Assembly: GCF_038502225.1 (NCBI RefSeq)
Contig: NC_091307.1
Location: forward strand, 20,135,032-20,199,031
Source: Cherax quadricarinatus
Lineage: Eukaryota; Arthropoda; Malacostraca; Decapoda; Parastacidae
Direction of reading: 5' to 3'
Length of the DNA: 64,000 bases
This document shows, one piece after another, positions 9,688-21,735 of the stretch (positions are counted from its first letter, which is position 1; each line of letters opens with the position of its first letter). Below the pieces are notes generated by a model. The model made no database searches. It was not told where the DNA came from and was given only the letters and a program-made list of their open reading frames with translations. A program made the translations under genes and the position numbers.

Positions 9688-12614
9688 ATGGCAGATGATG
9701 AAGCCAGCCAGCCACAAAGCCAGGGAAACAATGCATCCAGCAATGAAAGAAGAGGCACATGTCAGGTGTGTGGAGAGTTTCGAGCACGCAACAGGGATGG
9801 CTGCATTCGTGCACACAATGTGTGTGCAGGATCACATATGCCCCCAGCGGAGAGCAGCCCACAGCCTCCACAGGTAGATGACAATTCCAATGGCAACCTC
9901 GTCACTTGCGATAACCTTCTGTTGGCATTCAAATCCACTGCTAGCAGTACACTATCCCACATCCCTAAAGCGGCTCGCCCATATGCAGCAGGGAAATTCA
10001 CAGACCTTCTTAAGTGGGTGAATGGAGGTTCCACCAACTTAGAAGCCCGAGGCACCATCCAAGCATGGCGCAACCTACTCTTGTTCGGCAATGTCTGTCT
10101 TGCAGTTCCTGAAAGACGAGGCAAACTGCTAACCACGTCAGTCATCAAGGCAGTGCGCAACTACCCAAGAACGGACAACTGTGTCCCTCTGCCCCATCAT
10201 CGCAGGAATCAAAGAGATAGACCCAAGAAAAGTCGCACTGAAAACGAGAAAATTTGTGCACAGGTTAGCAAAAAAATCGGAGAAGGTAACACAGTGGGAG
10301 CAATAAGAATAATTACAAGTGACGACACTGTAGCCCCCAAGGATGAGACCACAGCCCAAGAACTAAGAGACAAGCATCCAACCAGGGACACCATAGCCAT
10401 CAACGACAACCCTGAGTAAGACCCCATCACTGAACAATTAATTTTGCCAGAATCGGAAGTCTATAAGGCGATCGTGTCATTTCCAGCAGGATCTGCAGGA
10501 GGTTACACTGGAATTCGACCTCAGCACCTCAAAGAGATGGTAAATCCAGTACTCGGTGAATCTGCATCAATTCTTCTCACCGAGTTAACAACTTTCGTCA
10601 ACAATTGCCTGGCTGGGCGAATCCCAGAAGAAATTAAACCTTTCTTTTTTGGAGCCTCACTGTGTGCTTTGAAGAAGAGGGATGGGGGAATCAGACCCAT
10701 TGCCATCTCGTTGCCAAAGCAGCAGTGAGAAACATTCGCCTAGAAGCTGCCACTTTACTCCAGCCACACCAACTGGGCTTTGGGGTCTCTCAAGGCAGTG
10801 AAGCTGCAGCTCATGCGGCAAGGGCCTACATCAGGGACCTACCAGAAGACAAGGCCATAGTCAAACTTGATTTTAGAAATGCCTTTAATATGGTGAAGTG
10901 AGATGCTGTTTTGCCAGCTGTTCGGGATCAGTTCCCCAGTCTTTTTCCCTTCATTTTAGCCGGCTACAGCAAACCCTCCATTCTTTTGTTTGGAGAACAT
11001 AAAATTCAATCATCAGAGGGTGTTCAGCAGGGTGACCCACTCGCTCCACTTCTCTTCTGCTTGGCAGTAAGAGAACTAGCTTTCAGCCTACACAGTGAGC
11101 TCAATATCTGGTACCTGGATGACGGCACTCTGGCAGATACTGAAGAGTCCCTGGTGGGGGACCTACAACTGGTGAAAACACAGGGAAAGGACTTGGGACT
11201 CATCCTCAATCCCTCCAAGTGTGAAATCATCACAGCGAACCAGGAAATAATCAATGCTGTGCGAAGAATCCTCCCGGAAGTCTCAACTACCACTCCGTCC
11301 AACAGTACCCTCTTGGGAGCACCACTGGGTCACCAGGCCATCGACACTGTCCTCAGGGACAAATTGGATGACCTGATGAGAATGGAGGAGAGAATAAGCG
11401 ATCTTGATGCCCATGATGCTCTGTATCTCCTCACAAGGTGTCTTACTGTTCCAAGACTCACTCACTCCTTGAGGTGTGCACCCTCTTTTGACAACCCAAC
11501 ACTCGATGAGTATGACGCACACCTGAGATCTTTTAAGAAGGCACTGAACCTGTCACTAGAGGATGAGCAATGGGATCAGGCAACCCTCCCAGTGCGACTG
11601 GGAGGTATAGGGGTGCGTAAAGCAACGCATGTTACATTACCTGCTTTTCTGTCTTCGTGTTTGGCTTCCAGTGCATTAGTCAAGAAGATAGTACCCGAAC
11701 GCTTGAGAGACGTGGTAGGAGCTCAAGACCCCAGGTTTACTGAAGCAGCGATTCGGTGGGACACCCTTACAGACTCATCCAGTAGACCAGCTCCTCCCAA
11801 ACAGCACAAACAGTCCCAATGGGACAAACCGATCATGGAAAAAATTGCCAACACAATGCTCTCCAATGCTTCAGGAAAGGACAAAGCTCATCTCCTGGCA
11901 GTGAAGGCACCACACTCAGGAGATTTCCTGTTAGCTGTTCCCAATTCCTCCCTGGGCACCTGTCTCGACCCACAGACCATTCGGATTGGTGTTGCTCTTC
12001 GCCTAGCCGCCCCCATCCTCACCGAACATAGGTGTATTTGCGGCAGGGCGACAGCTGATCAATTCGGACTTCATGGTCTCGTGTGTCACACAGCAGAAGG
12101 GAAGTATGCCAGACATGAGGAGGTCAATGACATCATAAAGAGAAGCCTCGCCACAGCCCGTTGCCCAGCTCAACGGGAACCCCAAGTGCAGAGGTCTGAT
12201 GGAAGTCAAAAGCGTCCTGATGGAGCCACTATGCTACCCTGGAAGGATGGAAAGCAGATTGCCTGGTACTACACCTGTGCTGCCACATTGGCAGACACCT
12301 ACTTGCCATACTCCATAGTGGAAAGGGGTGGAGCTGCCAGCCACAGGGAGACCCAGAAGATCCGAAAATATGAAGACCTTCCCCCTTGCTATAACTTCAT
12401 TCCAATAGGGTCGGAGACCCTTGGAGCATGGGGCAAGTGTGCTCTAAAGTTCCTCAAAGAGCTGGGTGAAAAGCTCATCATAGAAACCAAGGACCACAGG
12501 GCGACCAGCTTCCTCTTTCAGAAACTCAGTGTTGCGATCCAGAGAGGAAATGCCTGCAGCATTCTGGGCACACGGCCCACCGCAGGGGAGCTGGACGAAG
12601 TATTCGAGATGTAG
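9688..12614 (+). pseudogene. R2/NeSL-like LINE polyprotein, broken
   Basis: The product would be a single-ORF non-LTR retrotransposase that nicks target DNA and reverse-transcribes its own RNA. The N-terminal segment (9688-10419) has a CCHC zinc finger at residues 25-46 (C-x2-C-x14-H-x2-C). The RT begins after an in-frame TAA at 10417-10419 and continues in the same frame to about 10715 (SAGGYTGIRPQHL, KKRDGGIRPIAIS). The reading frame then shifts between about 10700 and 10730. It continues as AAVRNIRLEAATLLQPHQLG and KLDFRNAFN, meets an in-frame TGA at 10899-10901 (NMVK-stop-DAV) and stays open to 12614. RT box GVQQGDPLAP and the catalytic YLDD follow. The C-terminus has a CCHC knuckle and a restriction-like endonuclease region. 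With two nonsense codons and one frameshift this copy cannot make the protein. It belongs to the RLE-bearing LINE group; R2, NeSL or Hero clade is not resolved. Confidence 0.88.
10911..12614 (+). CDS. Longest intact frame of the R2-like LINE: RT palm to endonuclease
   Basis: 567 codons from the first Met after the TGA; this Met is not a natural start. RT motif GVQQGDPLAP is at residues 37-46 and the metal-binding YLDD at 68-71. The thumb/connection region includes LPVRLGGIGVRKA at 226-238, a hallmark of this LINE group. The knuckle is C375, C377, H388, C392 with R401-H402 following. The endonuclease shows R435-P436-D437 and K486-Y487. The position after the conserved tryptophan, which in related elements carries the second acidic residue (W-D-V-T), is here W452-Y453-Y454-T455. 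A second acidic position two residues before LAD is also Ala (AAT). So the nuclease is probably inactive even apart from the upstream breaks. Confidence 0.8.
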   Translation: MPAVRDQFPSLFPFILAGYSKPSILLFGEHKIQSSEGVQQGDPLAPLLFCLAVRELAFSLHSELNIWYLDDGTLADTEESLVGDLQLVKTQGKDLGLILNPSKCEIITANQEIINAVRRILPEVSTTTPSNSTLLGAPLGHQAIDTVLRDKLDDLMRMEERISDLDAHDALYLLTRCLTVPRLTHSLRCAPSFDNPTLDEYDAHLRSFKKALNLSLEDEQWDQATLPVRLGGIGVRKATHVTLPAFLSSCLASSALVKKIVPERLRDVVGAQDPRFTEAAIRWDTLTDSSSRPAPPKQHKQSQWDKPIMEKIANTMLSNASGKDKAHLLAVKAPHSGDFLLAVPNSSLGTCLDPQTIRIGVALRLAAPILTEHRCICGRATADQFGLHGLVCHTAEGKYARHEEVNDIIKRSLATARCPAQREPQVQRSDGSQKRPDGATMLPWKDGKQIAWYYTCAATLADTYLPYSIVERGGAASHRETQKIRKYEDLPPCYNFIPIGSETLGAWGKCALKFLKELGEKLIIETKDHRATSFLFQKLSVAIQRGNACSILGTRPTAGELDEVFEM

Positions 12615-12686
12615 CTCTGAGTTACCTATGTTGTTTTACTTTCTGTTGTATTTTTGTGAATGTTTGGCCAATGTATTTTGTCTTTA

Positions 12687-12692
12687 AATAAA
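12687..12692 (+). terminator. Polyadenylation signal AATAAA
   Basis: AATAAA lies 73 bases after the LINE stop codon and about 16 bases before its apparent end. Confidence 0.6.
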
Positions 12693-12708
12693 ACATACTT
12701 GAAATATA

Positions 12709-13130
<422 letters not shown>

Positions 13131-13247
13131 TGCAAGGAATTCGCAAGAGCAGGCTAAATATACACAAACACTGATCTCTGGCTGAAGGAGTCTCCTTCAG
13201 CCAGAGATCAGTGTTTGTGTATATTTCGCCTGCTCTTGCGAATTCCT

Positions 13248-13251
<4 letters not shown>
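13131..13251. repeat. 120-bp near-perfect hairpin from inverted SINE ends
   Basis: Arm 13131-13190 is the reverse complement of 13191-13251 with one mismatch and no spacer. Each arm runs from the SINE TGCAAGGAATTCGCAAGAGC end to GATCTCTGGCTGAAGGAG. This makes an inverted duplication of one SINE end. Confidence 0.92.

Positions 13252-13322
<71 letters not shown>
13251..13322 (+). repeat. (TA)n microsatellite
   Basis: About 36 TA units immediately after the hairpin. Confidence 0.98.
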
Positions 13323-13326
<4 letters not shown>

Positions 13327-14196
13327 AATATGTTGTCGTAGGAAGACTTTTTGGAGTACTATAAAGTTAATTAATATCATGATGTAGAATTCGAGAATTT
13401 CATCACGAAAATACGAGTGCAGCCTTGCATTGTGTTGCTGGTCAAGCAAGCCCTTAGACCTATCCCCCTCTCTCTCACAGTTAACACGAACAAGAAGGAA
13501 AACTGTCAGATAAGCTGAGTCCGACGCATCGTCAAAACTGGACTGAAAGACCAAAGTACACATAAGAATGAAATGTGGGAGGCACTCAAGCACGCCAGAA
13601 GGTAGTTGGGGCAAGTGATTTACAGTGCCCAAACATACTTTGTGGGAACATTTTATGCTCTTCCATTTATTCTTACTGCGTGTAAGAGTAAACCCGCAGA
13701 GAATTTACCGGGACAGTTGTGCGAGCTATCTGACTTTTAGTGTGGACTGGTGGAATGTGTTTGAGATGGTTTATCGGTACTTCAGTACTTGGATAACACA
13801 AGACTTTGCCAGGGAAAAATAACGTCATGGCAAAAAGTGCTGAAGCCTTTCTCGGTTGCTATTTATTTGTTCCTTGAAGTTACTTGGGTGGCATTTCATT
13901 CATGCCATAGAATGAATTTTTATGGCACTGAGTTCATGTGTCACAGAACTGATTTGTATGGCAAATTCTCTTGCGTCATTCTATATAACTAAATTTGAAT
14001 TATAGAAATGTAGAACTCACTCAAGGAGAATAAATCATAGTCCTCTCCTACATTACAGTAATTGTTATGATACTGTATATAAAATACTTTGCAATATGTT
14101 AAACAATTTGCGACATTGTTCATTAGAAAGGCAACAGAATCAGATGGTAGAGAGACAACAAGAGCTAAGTGTCAAGCCTGTTGTTCAAGGGTCCTT

Positions 14197-14197
<1 letters not shown>
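13323..14197. other. No recognised feature
   Basis: About 0.9 kb with short domainless frames and imperfect repeats of TATGGCA and TTCATG around 13890-13965. Nothing supportable. Confidence 0.4.
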
Positions 14198-14229
<32 letters not shown>

Positions 14230-14246
14230 GTAATAATAATAATAAA
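14198..14246 (+). repeat. (AAT)n microsatellite
   Basis: About 16 AAT units with one TAG interruption. Confidence 0.95.
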
Positions 14247-14397
14247 TCCATATATTACCTACCTTAAAAAACGCAGTGAATACACAAAAATTCTTACATT
14301 TTCTTAAAAAATAATTTATTAAATATGAATATTCAATGATTATAAATGTTCGCTACATAGGCTGTCATATTATTTTAATATGTATTATTTTTCCATT

Positions 14398-14530
14398 TCA
14401 TGGGGAATGTTAAACCCGTATGAGTCATACACCGCCTAGGAAATGGGAGGTAATCAGGTGTGATCCGAGGAAATGGAGAATAGCTCAAAATTCTTGGATT
14501 AATAGCTTCTCATGAGCATCAAGGTAAATA
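14398..14530 (+). mobile_element. SINE-like repeat (family F)
   Basis: Begins ATGGGGAATGTTAAACCCGT and ATGAGTCATACACCGCC; contains GGTAATCAGGTGTGATCCGA and ends CATGAGCATCAAGGTAA. Same order as the copies at 7.3 and 41.9 kb. Confidence 0.72.
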
Positions 14531-14769
14531 AGTCCTTTGAATATGATTGTTCTGTTGCCTCCTAATCTTTCCTCCTCACGGCATAACTTTGTCCTTTTCG
14601 TCGTTCAAAATCCTTGGGGAGCCTGTTGAATGTCAAATATTACATCCAACAACACTGCAACAGCTTAGAAAGATGAGAGTTATGTCACATACATGCGTGG
14701 TATAGTCTACGTGGTTATCAGTGTTGCTTGATGTCTAACATGGTCGACACAATAAGAGTATTCCTCAAG

Positions 14770-15115
14770 GTGAAGAATAAGACACTTGTGCAACATTTGG
14801 TAATCTTTACTTAGGAAACGTTTCGCCAGCCAGTAGTTTCTTCAGTCCAGTATAGAGAAGAACTGTGGAAGAAGAGGAGGAGTTTGAGGTAATCAGTCCC
14901 TCAGAAAGTACAGCAGTACTTTCTTCAAGATTGATGGACTGAATATATCGACCCCAGGCTGAGGGACTGATTACCTCAAACTCTTCCTCTTCTTGCACCG
15001 TTCTTGTTTGTATTGGTCTGAAGAAGCCACTGGCTGGTTAAACGTTTCTCAGTAAAGATTCCCAAATGTTGCACAACTGTCTCATTCTTCAACTTGCCGG
15101 TTTTCTAAACCATTT
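14770..15115. mobile_element. Penelope-type terminal repeats in inverted pair
   Basis: The left half (14770-14916, minus) and right half (14960-15115, plus) are inverted copies sharing GAGGTAATCAGTCCCTCAG, the hammerhead block and the AGTAAAGATT tail. The ribozyme cores have decayed. The left copy reads CTGAAGA and GAAACG but has an A-C mismatch at the base of stem II. The right copy has CTGAAGA with GAAA changed to TAAA, which removes an essential purine. Both loops read CTGGC instead of the usual CTGTG, so the two halves derive from the same variant. Confidence 0.75.
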
Positions 15116-15537
15116 ACGTTGTAACCTTCAAATTCCTATGGAAAACCTTAATAGTATAGCTATTAGCGGCTCCTAGTTCTTCCCACTGATAGAGTTCAGA
15201 TACTTCGTCATCGGCTCAAGGCGGACAGAAGCTTCGTTTGCGAACATGTTTTCGCCTGCTGGCGATTATAGACAAATCTGCGATTATGGGACTGCATTGT
15301 GACACAATTCCTACATCTTTATTGCCACCTTCTCAGTTGGCAATCTGACTTCAACATCTGCAGGCTGCAAAGCTGCTTAGCGAATTCTGTCAGTTATTTC
15401 TGGAATGAGAAGGGCTTTGTAGCCGTAGTAAGTAGCAAAAGTCTTCGAAATCTTCGCATGTATGGCAAAACTGGGTTAAAACAGTAGTGCTCGTGGGAAT
15501 GTCGTGATTACTAACCAAAAAGTTCGAAAATAATTTG

Positions 15538-15562
15538 CCAGTGTGTGTGTGTGTGTGTGTGT
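15538..15562 (+). repeat. (TG)n microsatellite
   Basis: About 12 TG units. Confidence 0.95.
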
Positions 15563-17000
15563 AAAAGATTATAAAATCATCCGAAAACTGCGAACTGTGT
15601 GTGTAACAATAGGGTAAACCGATATTACTGTGAGGAATACGGTGCCTGCTAAAAACAAAGAAAACAAAATATTTGTCAAATAGCTTGTAAAAGAGTGAGA
15701 AAGTGGCAGGAGGCAACGAGGCCGAAGACGCTGGCTGCGCTACTTTCCTTGTTACGTGCCAAATTAAGCCGATTCTTATGACAGGCCTTTGTCCGCTCTC
15801 TGGCGGCACCATTTTGCTCCGCGCTCCGGACAAGTGGGAGAGGACTTAAAAATGTTAATTAGCCTCTGCAGCCTGCCACGCCAAGCCAAAACTGCCTGAA
15901 TGCCGGCGCCTCTCTTGGCCACTGCTGGTGTTGGTGGGGGTGAGAGGGCATTTAAGGTGTTAGGGTGTTGGGGGTGTTAGTATTGGTGCTGATGGGGTAA
16001 AAGTTGTTGGTGTTGGTAGGATGAGATGGTATATAGGGGGGAAAATGGCATGGGTGGGGAATGGTATGGGTGGAGAAACCGAGGATGGATTCTGGGAGGT
16101 ATGGGTAGGGAGAGAGAAAAAGTTTGCTTGGGGAGGTGTGAACACCACCACCAGCAACATCAATAGCAGTAGTAACACCAGTAACACCAACAGGCAGGGA
16201 GCCGGGAAGCCACTTGTCAACACGGCGATTTTGTAACTTTTCTCCTGGGAGTGCAAATGCTGCAGGGAGGTGAGTAAGTATTTGAAGAAGCAAGAGTGTT
16301 CAAAGTTGAGTTGAGAGTTTAATGAAGTTGCACTGTTAAATTAATTCTCAGAGCAGAGACTTCTTTTTTCTTATCCATGGAACGCTTTTCTCTCATTATT
16401 GCGTATCATTAGGATTTTTCTAAATTTATTTAAAATATGAAAAGCTAATAGCAAAAAATATCTTGACAGAAATGGTTCAAGGCGTAGAAATTATGAGAAA
16501 ACTGCCTTAGATCCTTGCGCACTTGTTGAGGCCACTTGTTTCTTCTTCTGCTAGTTGAGACTGCTATGGAGACGGAGGCGCCGACGGAGACTGATGAGTT
16601 AAGATGATGCTGCCGCTCCTTTCAGCCAGCCGTCTCCTGCTCCTCGGCTTTTCCTTCCCCGCCCGTCCAATTATCCCCCTCAGCGGCGATGAAGACACTG
16701 CTCTCTCCTGCCCAGGCGCTGTTTTTACCACAAGTCACTTTTTTCCCCTTCTCTTAGCCTTTCTCTTCAGCAGTGGAGCGTCTTGGCTGGCGCCGGGGAT
16801 CTTCTGGAGCTGACAGTGGTGGTGGTGGTGTTGCTCTGGAAGCTCCTTGATTATGGTTGTGTAGGTTTAGAGAGTATTGAATGCTTTATGTTGTGAAGCA
16901 CTTTCCCCGTAATGAGGCGGTAGGTGACATTAATGACACTTAAAATGATAGGAGTGTATGGGTGGCACCGACAGAGATGTGTGTGGCAGTAATTTGTTAA
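15563..17000. other. No gene; G/T-rich tract
   Basis: A G-rich strand at 15920-16110 (repeats of GTTGGGGGTG and GGTATGGGTGG) explains the long Pro/Ser/Thr frames on the minus strand. The remainder shows no domain. Confidence 0.45.
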
Positions 17001-17240
17001 CTATGTAGCCTGAGATTGATCACCCCTCTAATGGTAGTGCACCTAATAGTCCCTACCAATAGTAAAGGTGCGAGTGGCATCGATCAACCCAGTAATGGCG
17101 CAGGAGTGGGTGGCATCGATCAACCAAGTAATAGATTGGATGTTATTGATCATGCAAGTAATAGCGGGGGTGTGGCATCCATCAACCCAGTAATGGTAGT
17201 GGGGCGGGTAGCATTGATCACCCCTCCAATTTTTGGGGAG
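17001..17240 (+). repeat. Diverged tandem repeat, period about 35-45 bp
   Basis: Phrases GTGGCATCGATCAACCCAGT and AATGG recur four to five times with substitutions (GGCATCCATCAACCCAG, AGCATTGATCACCCC). Related single units appear at 17815-17855. Confidence 0.65.
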
Positions 17241-17251
17241 CTTTTGGCATT

Positions 17252-17428
17252 ACCTATGATGGGTTTCGAGAGTTTTTCTGCTCCCGCAACCCGGCCCGGT
17301 CGGGCTTCTTTGGTGTTTGCCTGGTCAACCAGGCTGTTGCTGCTGGCGGCCTGCTGACCCACATATCTGTCACAGCCTGGTTGATCTGGCACTTGGCTGA
17401 GGTACTCGTTTAGCGAACTGCTGAGCAT
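17252..17428 (-). mobile_element. LINE C-terminus and 3' end (family B)
   Basis: The minus-strand frame includes LNEYLSQVPDQPGCDRYVGQ and QAASSNSLVDQ, the family B C-terminal signature. The tail reads (complement) CGAAACCCATCATAGGTAAT. Confidence 0.75.
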
Positions 17429-17439
17429 TGATTCATATT

Positions 17440-17830
17440 GATATCTTATAATTTCTCTAATTTATTTTTCATCATCATTCCTGTGTTTAATGGAATAGTT
17501 CAGCATGTAGTTCTTAACTTGATTTTGCATGTGTGGTATAAATATTTGGGGTTTCTTGCAATATCATGGACGACTTATCGTGTTTCTTCCGTCTGGTACA
17601 AAAGCTTAAAGTTGTTGTCTCCGCTAACATAATCTCTCCTTCGTTATGACATATTTTCGTTTTTAAGCAGTTCGGTAACCACCTCTTTTTCTGTACATTC
17701 TTCTAAGCTCTCTATAATTGATGTTTTAGGTTTTCTCGGTGGTACATATTTAATGCAGACCTTGTATACTTCTCTGTTCAGCTTTTCCAAGACTGGTGAA
17801 AGTTTAGGGTGGCATTAATCTTCCCTCTAA
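17440..17830 (-). mobile_element. LINE fragment, region between endonuclease and RT
   Basis: Translated in pieces on the minus strand: YKVCIKYVPPRKPKTS, then TELLKNENMS, then RRRDYVSGDNNFKLLY and DIARNPKYLYHTCKIKLR. The last resembles the NPK-x-(F/L)-(W/Y) linker that precedes the RT in CR1/Jockey-type LINEs. Stops and frame changes interrupt it. It lies in the correct order upstream of the family B end at 17252-17428, so both may be one rearranged copy. Confidence 0.5.
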
Positions 17831-18291
17831 TGATAGAGGTTTGGGTGGCACCGGTAAACAGACACAAGCTGGAGAAAGTTAAAAAACAGAGAGCAAGTCG
17901 GGCAGAAGGAATACAAAGTGGGTATAAAGTAGTCATCAAAATAACTGCTTCAAAACGATCCAAGTAAATGCTAAAAATATATATAAAAAATAAAACCTTA
18001 TTTCATAAATGACTTTACGGAAAAATAAGCAATGCTCGAAGCTTTTACAGACTTCCACATTAGAGGTATCGTGGACAGCGAAGTCATTATACCACCAAAA
18101 TATAATTTGTATAGATGTGATAGTCAATAAATTTCAGGTAGGAATAGATCTATATGTGAAAGTCTCATTGCAGAGAACTATTTAAATTATCACCGCTTAT
18201 GGCGGAAATGATTATGATAAGACTGGAGATCTTGTAATTATCTTCTTATACAAATCACCATCAGAAATAGAGAGCTGCCTTCAAAGTCTAA
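17831..18291. other. No recognised feature
   Basis: AT-rich sequence leading into the minisatellite. The short minus frames are domainless. Confidence 0.4.
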
Positions 18292-21200
18292 TACCAAATA
18301 TTATCCCCCTACACCAAATATTATCCCCCTACACCAAATATTATCCTCCTACACCAAATATTATCCTCCTGCACCAAATATTATCCCCCTACACCAAATA
18401 TTATCCCCCTACACCAAATATTATCCTCCTACACCAAATATTATCCCCACACTACACCAAATATTATCCTCCTACACCAAATATTATCCCCCTACACCAA
18501 ATATTATCCCCTACACCAAATATTATCCCCCTACACCAAATATTATCCCCTACATCAAATATTATCCCCCTACACCAAATATTATCTCCCTACACCAAAT
18601 ATTATCCCCCTACATCAAATATTATCCCCCTACATCAAATATTATCCCCTACATCAAATATTATCCCCCTACACCAAATATTATCCCCCTACACCAAATA
18701 TTATCCCCCTACACCAAATATTATCCTCCTACACCAAATATTATCCTTTACACCAAATATTATCCCCCTACACCAAATATTATCCCCCTACACCAAATAT
18801 TATCCTCCTGCACCAAATATTATCCCCCTACACCAAATATTATCCTCCTACACCAAATATTATCCCCTACACCAAATATTATCCCCTACACCAAATATTA
18901 TCCCCCTACACCAAATATTATCCTCCTACACCAAATATTATCCCCCTACACCAAATATTATCCTCCTACACCAAATATTATCCCCCTACACCAAATATTA
19001 TCCTCCTACACAAAATATTATCCTCCTACACCAAATATTATCCTCCTACACCAAATATTATCCTCCTACACAAAATATTATCCTCCTACATCAAATATTA
19101 TCCTCCTACACCAAATATTATCCTCCTACATCAAATATTATCCTCCTACACAAAATATTATCCTCCTACACCAAATATTATCCTCCTACACAAAATATTA
19201 TCCTCCTACATCAAATATTATCCTCCTACACAAAATATTATCCCCCTACATCAAATATTATCCTCCTACACAAAATATTATCCTCCTACATCAAATATTA
19301 TCCTCCTACACAAAATATTATCCTCCTACACCAAATATTATCCTCCTACACAAAATATTATCCCCTACATCAAATATTATCCTCCTACACAAAATATTAT
19401 CCTCCTACATCAAATATTATCCTCCTACACAAAATATTATCCCCCTACATCAAATATTATCCTCCTACACAAAATATTATCCTCCTACACCAAATATTAT
19501 CCTCCTACACAAAATATTATCCTCCTACACCAAATATTATCCTCCTACACAAAATATTATCCTTTACACAAAATATTATCCTCCTACACCAAATATTATC
19601 CTCCTACACAAAATATTATCCTCCTACACAAAATATTATCCTCCTACACCAAATATTATCCTCCTACACAAAATATTATCCCCCTACACAAAATATTATC
19701 CTTTACACAATATATTATCCTTCTACACCAAATATTATCCCCCTACACAAAATATTATCCTTTACACAAAATATTATCCTTCTACACCAAATATTATCCC
19801 CCTACACAAAATATTATCCTTTACACAAAATATTATCCTCCTACACCAAATATTATCCCCCTACACAAAATATTATCCTTTACACAAAATATTATCCTTC
19901 TACACCAAATATTATCCTCCTACACCAAATATTATCCTCCTACACAAAATATTATCCTCCTACACCAAATATTATCCTCCTACACAAAATATTATCCTTT
20001 ACACAAAATATTATCCTTCTACATCAAATATTATCCTCCTACACCAAATATTATCCTCCTACACCAAATATTATCCTCCTACACAAAATATTATCCTTTA
20101 CACAAAATATTATCCTTCTACATCAAATATTATCCTCCTACACCAAATATTATCCTCCTACACAAAATATTATCCTTTACACAAAATATTATCCTTCTAC
20201 ACAAAATATTATCCTCCTACACCAAATATTATCCTCCTACACCAAATATTATCCTCCTACACCAAATATTATCCTCCTACACCAAATATTATCCTCCTAC
20301 ACCAAATATTATCCCCCTACACCAAATATTATCCTCCTACACCAAATATTATCCTCCTACACCAAATATTATCCCCCTACACAAAATATTATCCCCTACA
20401 CCAAATATTATCCTCCTACACAAAATATTATCCCCTACACCAAATATTATCCTCCTACACAAAATATTATCCTCCTACACCAAATATTATCCTCCTACAC
20501 CAAATATTATCCTCCTACACCAAATATTATCCTCCTACACCAAATATTATCCTCCTACACCAAATATTATCCTCCTACACCAAATATTATCCTCCTACAC
20601 CAAATATTATCCTCCTACACCAAATATTATCCTCCTACACCAAATATTATCCTCCTACACCAAATATTATCCCCTACACCAAATATTATCCTCCTACACC
20701 AAATATTATCCTCCTACACCAAATATTATCCTCCTACACCAAATATTATCCTCCTACACCAAATATTATCCTCCTACACCAAATATTATCCTCCTACACC
20801 AAATATCCTCCTACACCCTTATAACATATTATCCTCCTATTATCCTCCTACACCAAATATTATCCTCCTACACCAAATACCTCCTACACAAATATTATCC
20901 TTACACCAAATACCTCCTACACCAAATATTATCCTCCTACACCAAATATTATCCTCCTACACCAAATATTATCCTCCTACACCAAATATTATCCTCCTAC
21001 ACAAAATTATCCTATATTATCCTCCTACACCAAATATTATCCTCCTATCCTATCCTCCTACCAAATATTATCCTCCTACACCAAATATTATCCTCCTACA
21101 CCAAATATTATCCTCCTACACCAAATATTATCCTCCTACACCAAATATTATCCTCCTACACCAAATATTATCCTCCTACACCAAATATTATCCTCCTACA

Positions 21201-21735
21201 CAAAATATTATCCTCCTACACAAAATATTATCCTCCTACACCAAATATTATCCTCCTACACCAAATATTATCCTCCTACACCAAATATTATCCTCCTACA
21301 CCAAATATTATCCTCCTACACAAAATATTATCCCCCTACGCTAAATATTATCCCCTACACCAAATATTATCCCCCTACACCAAATATTATCCCCCTACGC
21401 CAAATATTATCCCCCTACACCAAATATTATCCCCCTACACCAAATATTATCCCCCTACACCAAATATTATCCCCTACACCAAATATTATCCCCCTACACC
21501 AAATATTATCCCCCTACACCAAATATTATCCCCCTACACCAAATATTATCCCCCTACGCCCACTATTAACCCACTACGCTAAATATTATCCCCCTACACC
21601 AAATATTATCCTCCTGCACCAAATGTTATCCCCCTACGTCAAATATTATTCTCCTACACAAAATATTATCCCCCTACGCCAAATATTATCCTCCTACACC
21701 AAATATTATCCCCCTACGCCAAATATTATCCCCCT
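18292..21735 (+). repeat. 20-bp minisatellite array, main block
   Basis: About 170 copies of a 20-bp unit whose consensus is ACACCAAATATTATCCTCCT. Variation is concentrated in two places: CACC, CACA or CATC before AAATATTATC, and CCCCCTA, CCTCCTA, CCCCTA, CCTTTA or CCTTCTA after it. The 19-bp CCTTTA and CCCCTA forms lack one base. Early units are mostly CCCCCTA/CACC. Units from about 19000 to 20200 are rich in CACA and CATC. Units from 20200 onward are mostly CCTCCTA/CACC, and C-rich units return after 21330. The core ATTATC is nearly invariant. No frame is conserved. Confidence 0.97.

Noticed and set aside
16590..16610. CTGATGAG as a hammerhead core
   Set aside because: No stem II followed by GAAA nearby.
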